Of a DNA stretch of 34,464 nucleotides, positions 13,964 to 22,221 are shown one piece after another. The notes under the pieces were generated by a model that had not been told where the DNA came from, did no database searches, and was given only the letters and a program-made list of their open reading frames with translations. The position numbers and the translations under genes were made by a program. Source of the DNA: an uncultured Clostridia bacterium (GTDB lineage Bacteria; Bacillota; Clostridia; Oscillospirales; Ruminococcaceae); contig CANRFB010000024.1 in assembly GCA_947629785.1 (NCBI GenBank), positions 1 to 34,464 of the forward strand, given 5' to 3'. The first letter of the stretch is position 1. Each line of letters starts with the position of its first letter.

Positions 13964-16900
13964 TTGAAGATAAATAAAATTTTCGGAATACTTACCGCTG
14001 CGGCAATGGTCATTCCCATAGGTGCGGATCCTGTCATATCAGGCGGTCTGACCGTTTTTGCGGAGGACGACCCGGGGCAGATCACCGTTATCGAACCGCA
14101 GGCGGATATAGGTCGGGACGAGGATCTTCCCGACTTTGAAGAACCTGATTTCCTGCCCATGTACAGCTTTCCCGACAATATGCGGGGGGCTTACATTACT
14201 CCGGGTGTAGATTACGGCGCGGCAGAGGAGGGGGAAACTCTCACTGACGAGGAAATTTCCCAGAGCGTTGAGGAAATGCTGGACACTGCTGAGGAAAACA
14301 AGCTGAATTCCATTATTATCCGCACCGACTACAAGGGCGAATCTTTCTACAATGCGGACATAAACGCAACGGTGGAACGTCCTCTTGCGGAATATGCCAT
14401 CGACGCGGCTAAGGAGCGGGGATTCTACGTTTATCTGAATTTCAGCCTTGAACACGTCCTCGGTCAGCTTGAAAATATGGACTTGCAGTCAAGAATTGAC
14501 AGGCTTGCCATAATCGTTCACAGTTTTACGGTGAAATATCCCGTTGACGGCATAATTCTGGACGGGTACTATTCTTCAAAGACCGATTCCGCGCTGAACG
14601 ACTATGTAAACAACGGTTCGGGAATAGGCTTTGACAACTGGCTTATGGATAACGGCGCGTATACTTTCAGCCTTGCGGCGGACGCGGTAAGACGGACAAA
14701 CAACACCGTTCCCGTGGGAATTGCCATTAACGACGTCTGGGCAAATTACACCACCAACGAAAAGGGTTCGGAAACTTCCGTAAGCTTTGAAGCCCTTACC
14801 GACGGTTACGCGGACACCGTAAGCTACATTCGCAAAGGCTATGCGGATTTCATTATGCTGAAAGCGGAGGGTTCCATTTCCGACAGCGATATTCCTTTCA
14901 ACGAAATAGTGGGCTGGTGGAATTCCTACGCGGAAGATGCGGACATTCCGCTGTACGTTCACCATATGAACGAGCAGATCTGCACAGACGCGGAGGGCTG
15001 GGGTTCGCCCGACCAGCTTGTAAAACAGGTCATCGCCGCTTCGGATTTTGACCAATACGGCGGAAGCGTTTTCAACTCCCTTTCATCTCTGAACAGCAAT
15101 ATCATGGAATCCACTTCCGTTCTTATGAAACATTATGATGACACCATCGACATTGAAGGACTCAACAGCGAACTGGAAATGACGCTTCCAAAAAAGACCA
15201 CTTTCAAAACTGAAGAGCCGACGGTAATTTTCGCGGGTTCATTTGACCCGAATTTCCCTGTTTACTATCAGGGAAAAGCCATAGAACTTAACGAAGCGGG
15301 ACGTTTCTATTTTACTGAAGAACTGGACGTGGGCGTAAATACCTTTAAATTCCAGAGCAAGGCGAAAGTTATCACCTACAAGATAACCCGTACTGTAAAT
15401 GTGTTGAAAAGCGTTTCGCCGACAGACGAGACCATGCGCGTTGAGGAACAATCCACAATTGCCCTGAGCGCAATTGCTTATAAGGGTTCTACTGTTTCCG
15501 CAAAGGTAAACGGCAAAAGCATTTCCCTGAATCCCGTTGACGGTCAGCTTGACGAACTGGATCCTAACTCCAATTACACCATGTACACGGGATATTACAC
15601 CGCCCCCGCAGGAAAGCGCGGCGAGGACATCGACCTTGGAAATGTTGAGTTTTTCGGAACTTACCCCACCAAAACAGGGGATATAAACGAATCCCGCACA
15701 GGTTCACACATTATAGTAAACGCTCTTGCGGAAATTCTCAATGACTACAGCGGAAGTCTTATCCGTGTAAACAGCGACAATACAATGGTGTATAATTACA
15801 AATCCACCACTACGAGTCCCTCTCCCGACTGCACAAGACTTCCTGCGGGAACTCTTGACTATATCGTTAAATCCGTTACTTACAGCGGAATTGACTACTA
15901 TCTTACAAATTCGGGAAAACGTATCCGCAAGGACGCCGTTACCGTTCTGGAAAATAAGCCCCTCGGCAGCAACCCCATAAGCGTTTCCGCCGCGGGAAAA
16001 GACAGAACGGACACGGTAATAAAGCTGAAAACTTCCGTAAAAACGCCATTTTCCGTAACATACGGCGGCGTTTCCTACAGTTCCGGCGGAAACGGAAATT
16101 ACTATGTTTCTTCCTTTGATTCGGGATATATTACCATTACATTTGATTATATCACAAGCATTTCCTCGGGAGATATAACGTTCCCCGACAGCGCGGTGTT
16201 CACTTCGGGAACATGGAGCAGTTCGGAAACGGGTGAAATGAAGCAGGCGAAACTTACCCTTTCCCTGCGGCAGAACGGGATCTTCGGGGGAATAACTTCC
16301 ACATACGACAGCGAAGATAACCTTGTTCTGCGCTTCAACGGCTGCCGAAGCAGCGTAAACGGCGCAACAATTGTAATTGACCCGGGACACGGCTACACTG
16401 GGCGTTCCGCATTTGACCCCGGCGCCGTGGGACACATCAAGGAACAGGAAGCTAATCTTGCAATTGCAAAATACGTTGAGCAGATACTTTCCGACAAGGG
16501 TGCAAATGTTATCCGCTTCAAGACCGAAAGCGAAACTTATCCCACCGAGGACAGGTCGGCAATGGCTCGGCAGTATTCGCCTGATATGTTTGTTTCCATA
16601 CACTGCAACGCCGCCGCAAGCGAAAGCGGTACAGGCGCGGAAGCGCACTATTTCATGCCGTTCTCGCAGCCGCTGGCAAAGTACATTTCAGAAGAACTTG
16701 GCAGCTACATAAAGAGCGAAATTCATTCGGACGGTTACGGAAACCGCGGCGAAAAGTACAACTATTTCTGGGTAACGCTTCAGCAGGATTTCCCGTCGGT
16801 GCTTGTGGAAACGGCATTTGTAACAAATTATGACGAAGCCATGGCACTGGCAAATTCCAAATCCCAGAAAAAATTTGCGCAGGCAATAGTCCGCGGAATA

Positions 16901-17128
16901 GAAAGATATTTTGAGCGGACGAACTATTCATGTTTCGGCGATGGTTCGGCAAGCTGGACGAACACGGACGGAGCGGTTCCCGCCGATGAACCCGCTTATC
17001 CCCCTGCTGAAACTTACGACCCGTCGGAAGTGGTAACTACCGTTCCCGAACAGAATTATGACGACCCTTGGGGAACTTCCGGCTATATCAGTCCGGACGA
17101 CCCATACTATCAATACTATTTTTCATGA
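13964..17128 (+). CDS. Exported GHL10-like domain fused to N-acetylmuramoyl-L-alanine amidase
   Basis: 1054 residues starting at a TTG with AAAGGA ten bases upstream. A signal peptide covers about 1-33 (VFA-EDD cleavage region). Residues about 65-400 form a divergent GHL10-like barrel (MRGAYITPGVDYG, VDGIILDGYYSS). About 410-650 looks like Ig-like and spacer domains, with an SH3-like piece around 590-660. The amidase_3 domain is at about 803-980: VIDPGHG with zinc ligand His809, a glutamate ligand in KEQEANL, SIHCNA with His880, and catalytic Glu949 in LVETAFVTN. The tail of about 70 residues is Pro/Tyr/Asp-rich. The amidase cuts the lactyl-peptide bond of peptidoglycan. Fusion to a putative glycan-acting domain, directly after a paralogue, suggests a two-activity wall-remodelling enzyme. 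Confidence 0.9.
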   Translation: MKINKIFGILTAAAMVIPIGADPVISGGLTVFAEDDPGQITVIEPQADIGRDEDLPDFEEPDFLPMYSFPDNMRGAYITPGVDYGAAEEGETLTDEEISQSVEEMLDTAEENKLNSIIIRTDYKGESFYNADINATVERPLAEYAIDAAKERGFYVYLNFSLEHVLGQLENMDLQSRIDRLAIIVHSFTVKYPVDGIILDGYYSSKTDSALNDYVNNGSGIGFDNWLMDNGAYTFSLAADAVRRTNNTVPVGIAINDVWANYTTNEKGSETSVSFEALTDGYADTVSYIRKGYADFIMLKAEGSISDSDIPFNEIVGWWNSYAEDADIPLYVHHMNEQICTDAEGWGSPDQLVKQVIAASDFDQYGGSVFNSLSSLNSNIMESTSVLMKHYDDTIDIEGLNSELEMTLPKKTTFKTEEPTVIFAGSFDPNFPVYYQGKAIELNEAGRFYFTEELDVGVNTFKFQSKAKVITYKITRTVNVLKSVSPTDETMRVEEQSTIALSAIAYKGSTVSAKVNGKSISLNPVDGQLDELDPNSNYTMYTGYYTAPAGKRGEDIDLGNVEFFGTYPTKTGDINESRTGSHIIVNALAEILNDYSGSLIRVNSDNTMVYNYKSTTTSPSPDCTRLPAGTLDYIVKSVTYSGIDYYLTNSGKRIRKDAVTVLENKPLGSNPISVSAAGKDRTDTVIKLKTSVKTPFSVTYGGVSYSSGGNGNYYVSSFDSGYITITFDYITSISSGDITFPDSAVFTSGTWSSSETGEMKQAKLTLSLRQNGIFGGITSTYDSEDNLVLRFNGCRSSVNGATIVIDPGHGYTGRSAFDPGAVGHIKEQEANLAIAKYVEQILSDKGANVIRFKTESETYPTEDRSAMARQYSPDMFVSIHCNAAASESGTGAEAHYFMPFSQPLAKYISEELGSYIKSEIHSDGYGNRGEKYNYFWVTLQQDFPSVLVETAFVTNYDEAMALANSKSQKKFAQAIVRGIERYFERTNYSCFGDGSASWTNTDGAVPADEPAYPPAETYDPSEVVTTVPEQNYDDPWGTSGYISPDDPYYQYYFS

Positions 17129-17160
17129 CCTTATAAAATCCGACATACGGGGGTGATAAA

Positions 17161-20100
17161 ATGCCGATCTTGCTTTTAGCGGTGGTATGGCTTGTTTCGC
17201 CGATAGTTCTGCTGATACTGTATATTGTGCAGCTGACTGCAAATTCCGACCTGAAAAAGCAGAACGCCGCGCTTAAAAAGCAGAACACTGCGCTTTTGGA
17301 ACAGCTGAAAGGAGTTCCCGACGAAAAAGCGGAAACTACCGCGCAGACGGAACAAAATGTTCCCGAAAAGCTGCCCGAGCGGACAATTTCCGAAAAGCCT
17401 GCCGCTTTGCCGTATGATATGCCGTTTATAAGACAGGCGGCGGAAATTTCCGAACAGCCGCGGGTGCTTCCCGAAGAAGTTCCCGAAATTCCCAAAGCGG
17501 AAAATATTCCTGCCGAAACTGCCGGAACGGCTGCGGAAACAAATTCTGAGAAAAAGAGCGTCAGCACAATAAACATAATACTTATCCTCGGCGCGCTGCT
17601 GCTGTCGCTGGCAGGATTCATATTTGCGGCTGCGGCTTGGGAGATAATGAACAACTTTTTCAGGGCTGTTCTGCTGCTGTCGTTCTCGGCGGTGTTCTTC
17701 GGGATACATTCCCTTGCGGAGCGGAAACTGAAACTTGTCCAGACGGGACGGATATTCTACATACTGGGAAGCATTTTCCTGCCTGCGGCGATAGCGGCGG
17801 CGGGGGTGCTTGAGATTTTCGGGGAATATCTTTCCTTTGGCGGCGGCGGAAAGGCGCTTGTTTTCGCGGCGATGTTCCTGAGTGTTTTTATAACGTTTTT
17901 CAAAGGCGCACACGACTATAAATTCAGAAGTTTTGCCGCAGTGTCCTTTGCGGGATCTTCGGCGGCTGTTGTATCGCTGATATGGCAGTTCACAAAGGGC
18001 GGAGATGCTGCCGCTCTGGGAATGGCGGTATTCTCGCTGATAATAATTCTCACCGAACCCCTTGTAAGCAGGTTATTTGTGAAAATTTTCGGGGAAGAAA
18101 CCATATTCGCCGCCGAATGGAAACGCTTTTCCGCGCTGAATGTGTGGGTTTTAAGCGTAATATCCCTTTTCGCGGCGGAGGACGGATATATTTCCCTTGC
18201 GGCGTTCCTGATATTCTCGGTATGTTTCCTGCGGAAGTCCCTTTCCGACAAAAACGGCGCGGGCGGAACTATTGCCTTTGCGTTCTTTATGACCGCCGCG
18301 CTGTTTGTGGGCTTCGACCCCGACGGAATGTCGGGTTTCACGGCAATAATTGCCGCAACGGCGCTTATTTACACCGTTCTGTCCATAATGGGCATTTTCC
18401 CCGATCCTATAAGAAAAATAATGAAAATTCTGGGAATAATTGCCGCAGGAGTTACGGTATTTACGGGGATAATTGAGAATATTTCCCTTATTGCCGACAA
18501 TGAACTGCCGTCACTGACGCTTATCGGCGCGGCTGCGGCTATTTTTGCGCAGCTTCTTATACTTGCGCTGCGAAGCGGGAAAAGCGAGTTCAAGGGAATG
18601 TCTTTCGGGGCGGTGCTGTGGCTTTCGGCGGAAATTTCCCTGTATGCTTTCGGAAAGCTTGAGTTAAGCGGATATGCCTTTTCCGCTGCGGCGGCATATC
18701 TTTTCATGGCTTTATACTTTGCGGCGACAAGGTTCACGCCGCTAAAAAAACGCCTTTACTCCTCGGCAAATGATATTATCATCGGGTTGTATGCCTTTAT
18801 CTGTTCGGCAATTTCCATAAACGCTGACCTCGGAACATATATGACCGACGGATTTATCGGGCTTGGCATACTTGCTGTGGGGATCCTGCTTGCTGTATTT
18901 TCAAAACAGGAAAAATTCTCACATATAATAGCCGTTTCACTTACCGCGTTAACGTTTTTCCCGTTTATAGTATTATTTACGGAAGTGGAAAAATATCCCA
19001 ACATCGTCTGTGCGGCGGCGGTAACGTTAATGCTTGTCTGCATTATTGCGGCGATAATGATGTTCATTTCCAAAGCGGAAAAATACGCAAAAGCCTACGG
19101 TATCGGGGTAATTGCCGCAGCTTTGGTATACTGCATTATAATTCTTATTGCGGAAACCTACCTATTCGTGCCGCTTGTTTTTGCAACGGGTGTTTCGCTT
19201 ATTTATCTTGTGAAAAAGGCGTTCCCGCAGGGAAAATATCAGCGGATATGGCTTTTCTACACATCGCTTCTGCTGACCTCGCTGTTCATGGGCGGAAATT
19301 TCACCGAAGGCATTTACATCATATGTTTCCCTGCGGCGCTTCTGCTGCTGATATTTGCGGTGCAGACCATTTTCGCCGCCATGGGAAATTTTGAGAATAT
19401 CGAAAAGTTTTCGGAAATTTTCCTGTGGAACGTTATGCCTGTATTTTCGGGAATAATGCTTTTTATGGCAAAGGACAACGACAGCGTTATAATGTACATT
19501 TTCGCAGCGATCCTCGGAATATGCTCGGTGCTGCTAAGCATTTTCAGGAGAAATACGCTTAATCTGATTTTCCCTGTATTTGCTCTTGACGTTGTATTTC
19601 TGAGAAGCATTGACAGCGACCCCGCGGCAATTTTTGCGGTGATATTTGCGGTTTTCGGGCGGCTGCTTTTCCCAAAGAAAATTTTTGAGGAGAAATACCG
19701 TATAGACGTTTTCTCAATGGGTTCGATTTTCACCGCAGTGGTGTTCCTGCTGGGATTCGGCGGAGATGTTCGCACATGGATAGGCTGTCTCCTTGTTACG
19801 GCGGCAGTGCTGAATTTCGTCCGCAGTGAACAGACGCCTGCTGCTCGGAAACTTATAATGACTGTCTCCGCGGCGGGGATATTCCCCATATGGTGGACAA
19901 TACCGTTCTTTGATGTTCCGGATATTATCAGGCTTGAATTCAACCTTTTCCCTGTGGTGATATTCTGCATACTTTTAAGAATTATTCATAAAGATGTTCC
20001 GGAACAAGTATACAATTTCTCCTTCGGAGCGGCGATAGCCTGCATAGTGATACTGTTCATAGACGCCATTGTTTCGGGCGAAAGCTTTGACTCGGTATTT

Positions 20101-20364
20101 ATCGGGATAATACTTCTGATAATGCTTGCAATATCGTTCATTATCAAACGGAAACGCTGGTTCGTACTTGCGGTGGCGTCAATGGTAATTTCCGCGGCAA
20201 TATTAAGCCTGCGGCAGCTTGACAGCATAGCTTGGCTTATCTACCTTGCGCTGACAGGTGCGGCGCTTATCGCCCTCGGAGTCATAAACGAGATAAAGAA
20301 GCAGCAGAAACGCAGCGGAACGGAAACCAAGCTGACCCGTTTTATGTCCGATTGGACGTGGTAA
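17161..20364 (+). CDS. Very large polytopic membrane protein, DUF2157/SCO7613-like
   Basis: 1067 residues with no recognisable catalytic motif. One N-terminal membrane helix (about 3-23) is followed by a short coiled coil with KKQNAALKKQNTALLEQL (about 33-50) and a Pro/Glu-rich linker to about 125. After that the protein is almost entirely hydrophobic: some 25-30 membrane helices, beginning with LILGALLLSLAGFIFAAAAW, a pattern seen in DUF2157 and SCO7613-like proteins. The family assignment is tentative. ATG 17161 follows a GGGGGTGA ribosome site. It lies 32 bases after the amidase fusion gene, so it is the third gene of the envelope operon and may support wall or polymer metabolism. It ends at a soluble Arg/Lys-rich tail. 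Confidence 0.8.
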   Translation: MPILLLAVVWLVSPIVLLILYIVQLTANSDLKKQNAALKKQNTALLEQLKGVPDEKAETTAQTEQNVPEKLPERTISEKPAALPYDMPFIRQAAEISEQPRVLPEEVPEIPKAENIPAETAGTAAETNSEKKSVSTINIILILGALLLSLAGFIFAAAAWEIMNNFFRAVLLLSFSAVFFGIHSLAERKLKLVQTGRIFYILGSIFLPAAIAAAGVLEIFGEYLSFGGGGKALVFAAMFLSVFITFFKGAHDYKFRSFAAVSFAGSSAAVVSLIWQFTKGGDAAALGMAVFSLIIILTEPLVSRLFVKIFGEETIFAAEWKRFSALNVWVLSVISLFAAEDGYISLAAFLIFSVCFLRKSLSDKNGAGGTIAFAFFMTAALFVGFDPDGMSGFTAIIAATALIYTVLSIMGIFPDPIRKIMKILGIIAAGVTVFTGIIENISLIADNELPSLTLIGAAAAIFAQLLILALRSGKSEFKGMSFGAVLWLSAEISLYAFGKLELSGYAFSAAAAYLFMALYFAATRFTPLKKRLYSSANDIIIGLYAFICSAISINADLGTYMTDGFIGLGILAVGILLAVFSKQEKFSHIIAVSLTALTFFPFIVLFTEVEKYPNIVCAAAVTLMLVCIIAAIMMFISKAEKYAKAYGIGVIAAALVYCIIILIAETYLFVPLVFATGVSLIYLVKKAFPQGKYQRIWLFYTSLLLTSLFMGGNFTEGIYIICFPAALLLLIFAVQTIFAAMGNFENIEKFSEIFLWNVMPVFSGIMLFMAKDNDSVIMYIFAAILGICSVLLSIFRRNTLNLIFPVFALDVVFLRSIDSDPAAIFAVIFAVFGRLLFPKKIFEEKYRIDVFSMGSIFTAVVFLLGFGGDVRTWIGCLLVTAAVLNFVRSEQTPAARKLIMTVSAAGIFPIWWTIPFFDVPDIIRLEFNLFPVVIFCILLRIIHKDVPEQVYNFSFGAAIACIVILFIDAIVSGESFDSVFIGIILLIMLAISFIIKRKRWFVLAVASMVISAAILSLRQLDSIAWLIYLALTGAALIALGVINEIKKQQKRSGTETKLTRFMSDWTW

Positions 20365-20369
20365 AAAAT

Positions 20370-20398
20370 TTCTGCCCGAAACCGTAATTCGGGCAGAA
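20370..20398 (-). terminator. Terminator of the cytosolic-type amidase gene
   Basis: TTCTGCCCGAA pairs perfectly with TTCGGGCAGAA around a 7-base loop. On the minus strand it is followed by ATTTTTT, a proper T-tract. On the plus strand there is no T-tract, so it serves the plus-strand operon less well. Confidence 0.8.
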
Positions 20399-20404
20399 GT
20401 GCGT

Positions 20405-21145
20405 TCAATCAAAGGTTATATAGTCGGAATAGGAATACCCAGAAAGGCTTCCGTAGCGGACAACGAACCAGTTTCCCGTTCTGCCGTAAACAGTCACGGA
20501 CGCGCCGTCGGGCATTGTTCCGACAATTTGCGAATCGGTGGAGGGGAAACTGCGTATATTCAGGTTTGAACCGTCGGTGGAGACTGTTCCTCGGCGAACG
20601 GGTCCGGCTTCCACAAAGGGTATGCCGAAGTAGTCGCAAAGCGACTGCACAAGGCTTCTTGCAATTGCGGAAAGGTTGGCTTTTATCCATTCCGCGTCGG
20701 AATAATTGTCGTGGTAGCCTATTTCCGCAAGTATTGCCACGGTGCGGGTGCGGCTGACTTCTCCTAAAGATGTGGTGGGCAGGATATTCACATCGTCAGG
20801 GTCGGGGTAGATATACTCGAAATTATTTGCGGTTATTGCCGCAAGCTGACGGCTTAACGATGAATAGGGCGAATAATACACGTCTATTCCGCGGAGTTTT
20901 CCCGAAAAATCTCCGCCGCCTGCGTTGGTGTGAAGTGAAAGGTGTACGTCATAATTTCCCGCGTTTGAATCGGTTATTGCGCCGCTTGCGCCGCGGGAGG
21001 GGTCGTTCCGCACAAAATCTATACCGGAGGAACGGAGGTAAGGCTCCATTCTGTCCGCGACTATGTTCATGTACTCCTCTTCCGTGCCGCCGTTTATATA
21101 TTTATTCCACTCCTGTGTGGAGGGGCTGAGGAAAACGCTTGGCAT
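20405..21145 (-). CDS. N-acetylmuramoyl-L-alanine amidase with C-terminal SH3 domain, no signal peptide
   Basis: 246 residues. Residues about 3-175 form an amidase_3 domain of the variant that begins VFLSPSTQEWN instead of DPGHG, a form also common in phage-type endolysins. His72 in HLSLHTNAGGG is a zinc ligand, Glu24 in the TEEEYMN segment is a possible second one, and Glu141 in ILAEIGYHDN is the likely catalytic glutamate. A bacterial SH3 domain (about 185-245: NLNIRSFPSTDSQIVG, GNWFVVRYG) probably binds the wall. There is no signal peptide, so release could depend on lysis, a holin or a non-classical route, or it could act on an engulfed spore or prophage substrate. No other phage gene is nearby. 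An AGGAG site lies about 13 bases upstream of the ATG. Confidence 0.9.
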   Translation of the reverse strand: MPSVFLSPSTQEWNKYINGGTEEEYMNIVADRMEPYLRSSGIDFVRNDPSRGASGAITDSNAGNYDVHLSLHTNAGGGDFSGKLRGIDVYYSPYSSLSRQLAAITANNFEYIYPDPDDVNILPTTSLGEVSRTRTVAILAEIGYHDNYSDAEWIKANLSAIARSLVQSLCDYFGIPFVEAGPVRRGTVSTDGSNLNIRSFPSTDSQIVGTMPDGASVTVYGRTGNWFVVRYGSLSGYSYSDYITFD

Positions 21146-21191
21146 TTAAAATTATCATCTCCTGCTGTTATTTGCGAAATATCGCTGTTTC

Positions 21192-21221
21192 ATTATATGC
21201 CGCGTGCTTTCGGGCTGTTAA
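21192..21221 (-). promoter_or_regulatory. Probable promoter for the amidase gene
   Basis: TTAACA (21216-21221) and TATAAT (21192-21197) on the minus strand have an 18-base spacer. It overlaps the leader region of hisA on the other strand. I do not see an equally good plus-strand promoter for hisA. Confidence 0.55.
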
Positions 21222-21243
21222 CGGCAGGTTCGGAGGAATTACA

Positions 21244-22017
21244 ATGAAATTCAGACCGTGTATAGACATTCACAACGGAAAAGTAAAACAGATAGTGGGC
21301 GGAAGTCTTTCGGATAGGAACAATTCCGCTCGGGAAAATTTCGTTTCGGAAATGGGTGCGGAATTTTACGCAGAACTTTACAGAAAGCGCGGAATTTCAG
21401 GCGGACATATTATCCTGCTTGACCCTGCGGGTTCGGAATTTTACGCTGATGACCTGAAACAGGCATACGCCGCTCTGGAAGCCTTTAAGAACGGTTTGCA
21501 GATAGGCGGCGGGATAACTGCGGAAAACGCAGAAAATTTCCTGAAACGCGGGGCTTCTCACGTTATTGTCACGTCCTATGTTTTCAAGGACGGAAAGGTG
21601 TCTTTCGGCAACCTGAAACGCCTTGTTTCCGCAGTCGGGAAAGAAAATCTTGTGCTTGACCTTTCGTGCAGAAAAAAAGGCGAAGAATATTTTATAGTTA
21701 CCGACCGCTGGCAGAAGTTCACCGACGTGAAGCTTGACGCGGAATCCGTGGAGATGTTCTCGGAATACTGCGACGAATTTCTTATTCACGCTGTGGACGT
21801 GGAGGGCATGGCAAAGGGCGTGGAAAAGCCCCTTGCGGCGTTCCTCGGCGGAATTGACGGAATTCCCATAACCTACGCGGGCGGCATAGGCACATACGCC
21901 GACATTGATATTCTCAAAGAACTCGGTCGCGGAAAGTTGGATTTCACCGTCGGAAGCGCGCTGGACATTTTCGGCGGAAGTCTGGATTTTGAAAAGATAT
22001 GCAGTTTCAAAACATGA
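21244..22017 (+). CDS. hisA: Eukaryote-type phosphoribosylformimino-AICAR ribotide isomerase
   Basis: 257 residues, a half-barrel-derived TIM barrel for the fourth step of histidine synthesis (ProFAR to PRFAR). It is of the HIS6/eukaryotic type (TIGR02129 group) rather than the usual bacterial HisA: it begins FRPCIDIHNGKVKQIVGGSL, with Asp8 as general base candidate, and carries the HAVDVEGMAKGVEKPL segment with the second catalytic Asp, then TYAGGIGTYADI and VGSALDIFGG phosphate-binding loops. The frame is open up to 21139, but GGAGGA at 21232-21237 fixes the ATG at 21244. No other his gene is in the window. This type is known from fungi, plants and scattered bacteria; horizontal origin is plausible but unproven. 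Confidence 0.92.
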   Translation: MKFRPCIDIHNGKVKQIVGGSLSDRNNSARENFVSEMGAEFYAELYRKRGISGGHIILLDPAGSEFYADDLKQAYAALEAFKNGLQIGGGITAENAENFLKRGASHVIVTSYVFKDGKVSFGNLKRLVSAVGKENLVLDLSCRKKGEEYFIVTDRWQKFTDVKLDAESVEMFSEYCDEFLIHAVDVEGMAKGVEKPLAAFLGGIDGIPITYAGGIGTYADIDILKELGRGKLDFTVGSALDIFGGSLDFEKICSFKT

Positions 22018-22047
22018 AAAAGGAGCAGATATTTCACTGCTCCTTTT
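22018..22047. terminator. Bidirectional terminator between hisA and the 52-residue gene
   Basis: AAAAGGAGCAG pairs perfectly with CTGCTCCTTTT over an 8-base loop, between two convergent stop codons. T-rich tracts follow on both strands. Confidence 0.88.
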
Positions 22048-22048
22048 G

Positions 22049-22207
22049 TTATTGACGTATGTGTATGCCTTGGGACTCGATGAATTCTTCAAGGTCCTCT
22101 TTGGCTTCTTCCGCCCATGAGGTTTCGTCCGGCATGAGATTGTGCTTGCTGCCGTTGGTTTCTGCGGGCTTCTGTTCGTTTTCGGGCGTATCTTTGGTTT
22201 CTTTCAT
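22049..22207 (-). CDS. Small acidic hypothetical protein (52 residues)
   Basis: A 52-residue, highly charged protein with many Glu, Lys and Asn residues, no cysteine and no membrane segment. The end of the protein (EEAKEDLEEFIESQGI) should be helical. The frame continues upstream to 22306, but the ATG at 22207 has AAAGGA ten bases before it. It is the last gene of the murC operon, 14 bases after the protease stop, and is followed by a proper terminator. I do not recognise a family. The position in a tight operon and good ribosome site support it as real. Confidence 0.7.
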   Translation of the reverse strand: MKETKDTPENEQKPAETNGSKHNLMPDETSWAEEAKEDLEEFIESQGIHIRQ

Positions 22208-22221
22208 AATATCATTTCCTT

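Noticed and set aside
15704-16648. A 314-codon minus-strand frame inside the amidase fusion gene
   Set aside because: Antisense to well supported domains including the amidase catalytic motif; no ribosome site or recognisable motif.
21139-21243. N-terminal extension of HisA by 35 residues
   Set aside because: GGAGGA directly precedes ATG 21244, and the family begins with this Met; the extension overlaps the opposite gene start.
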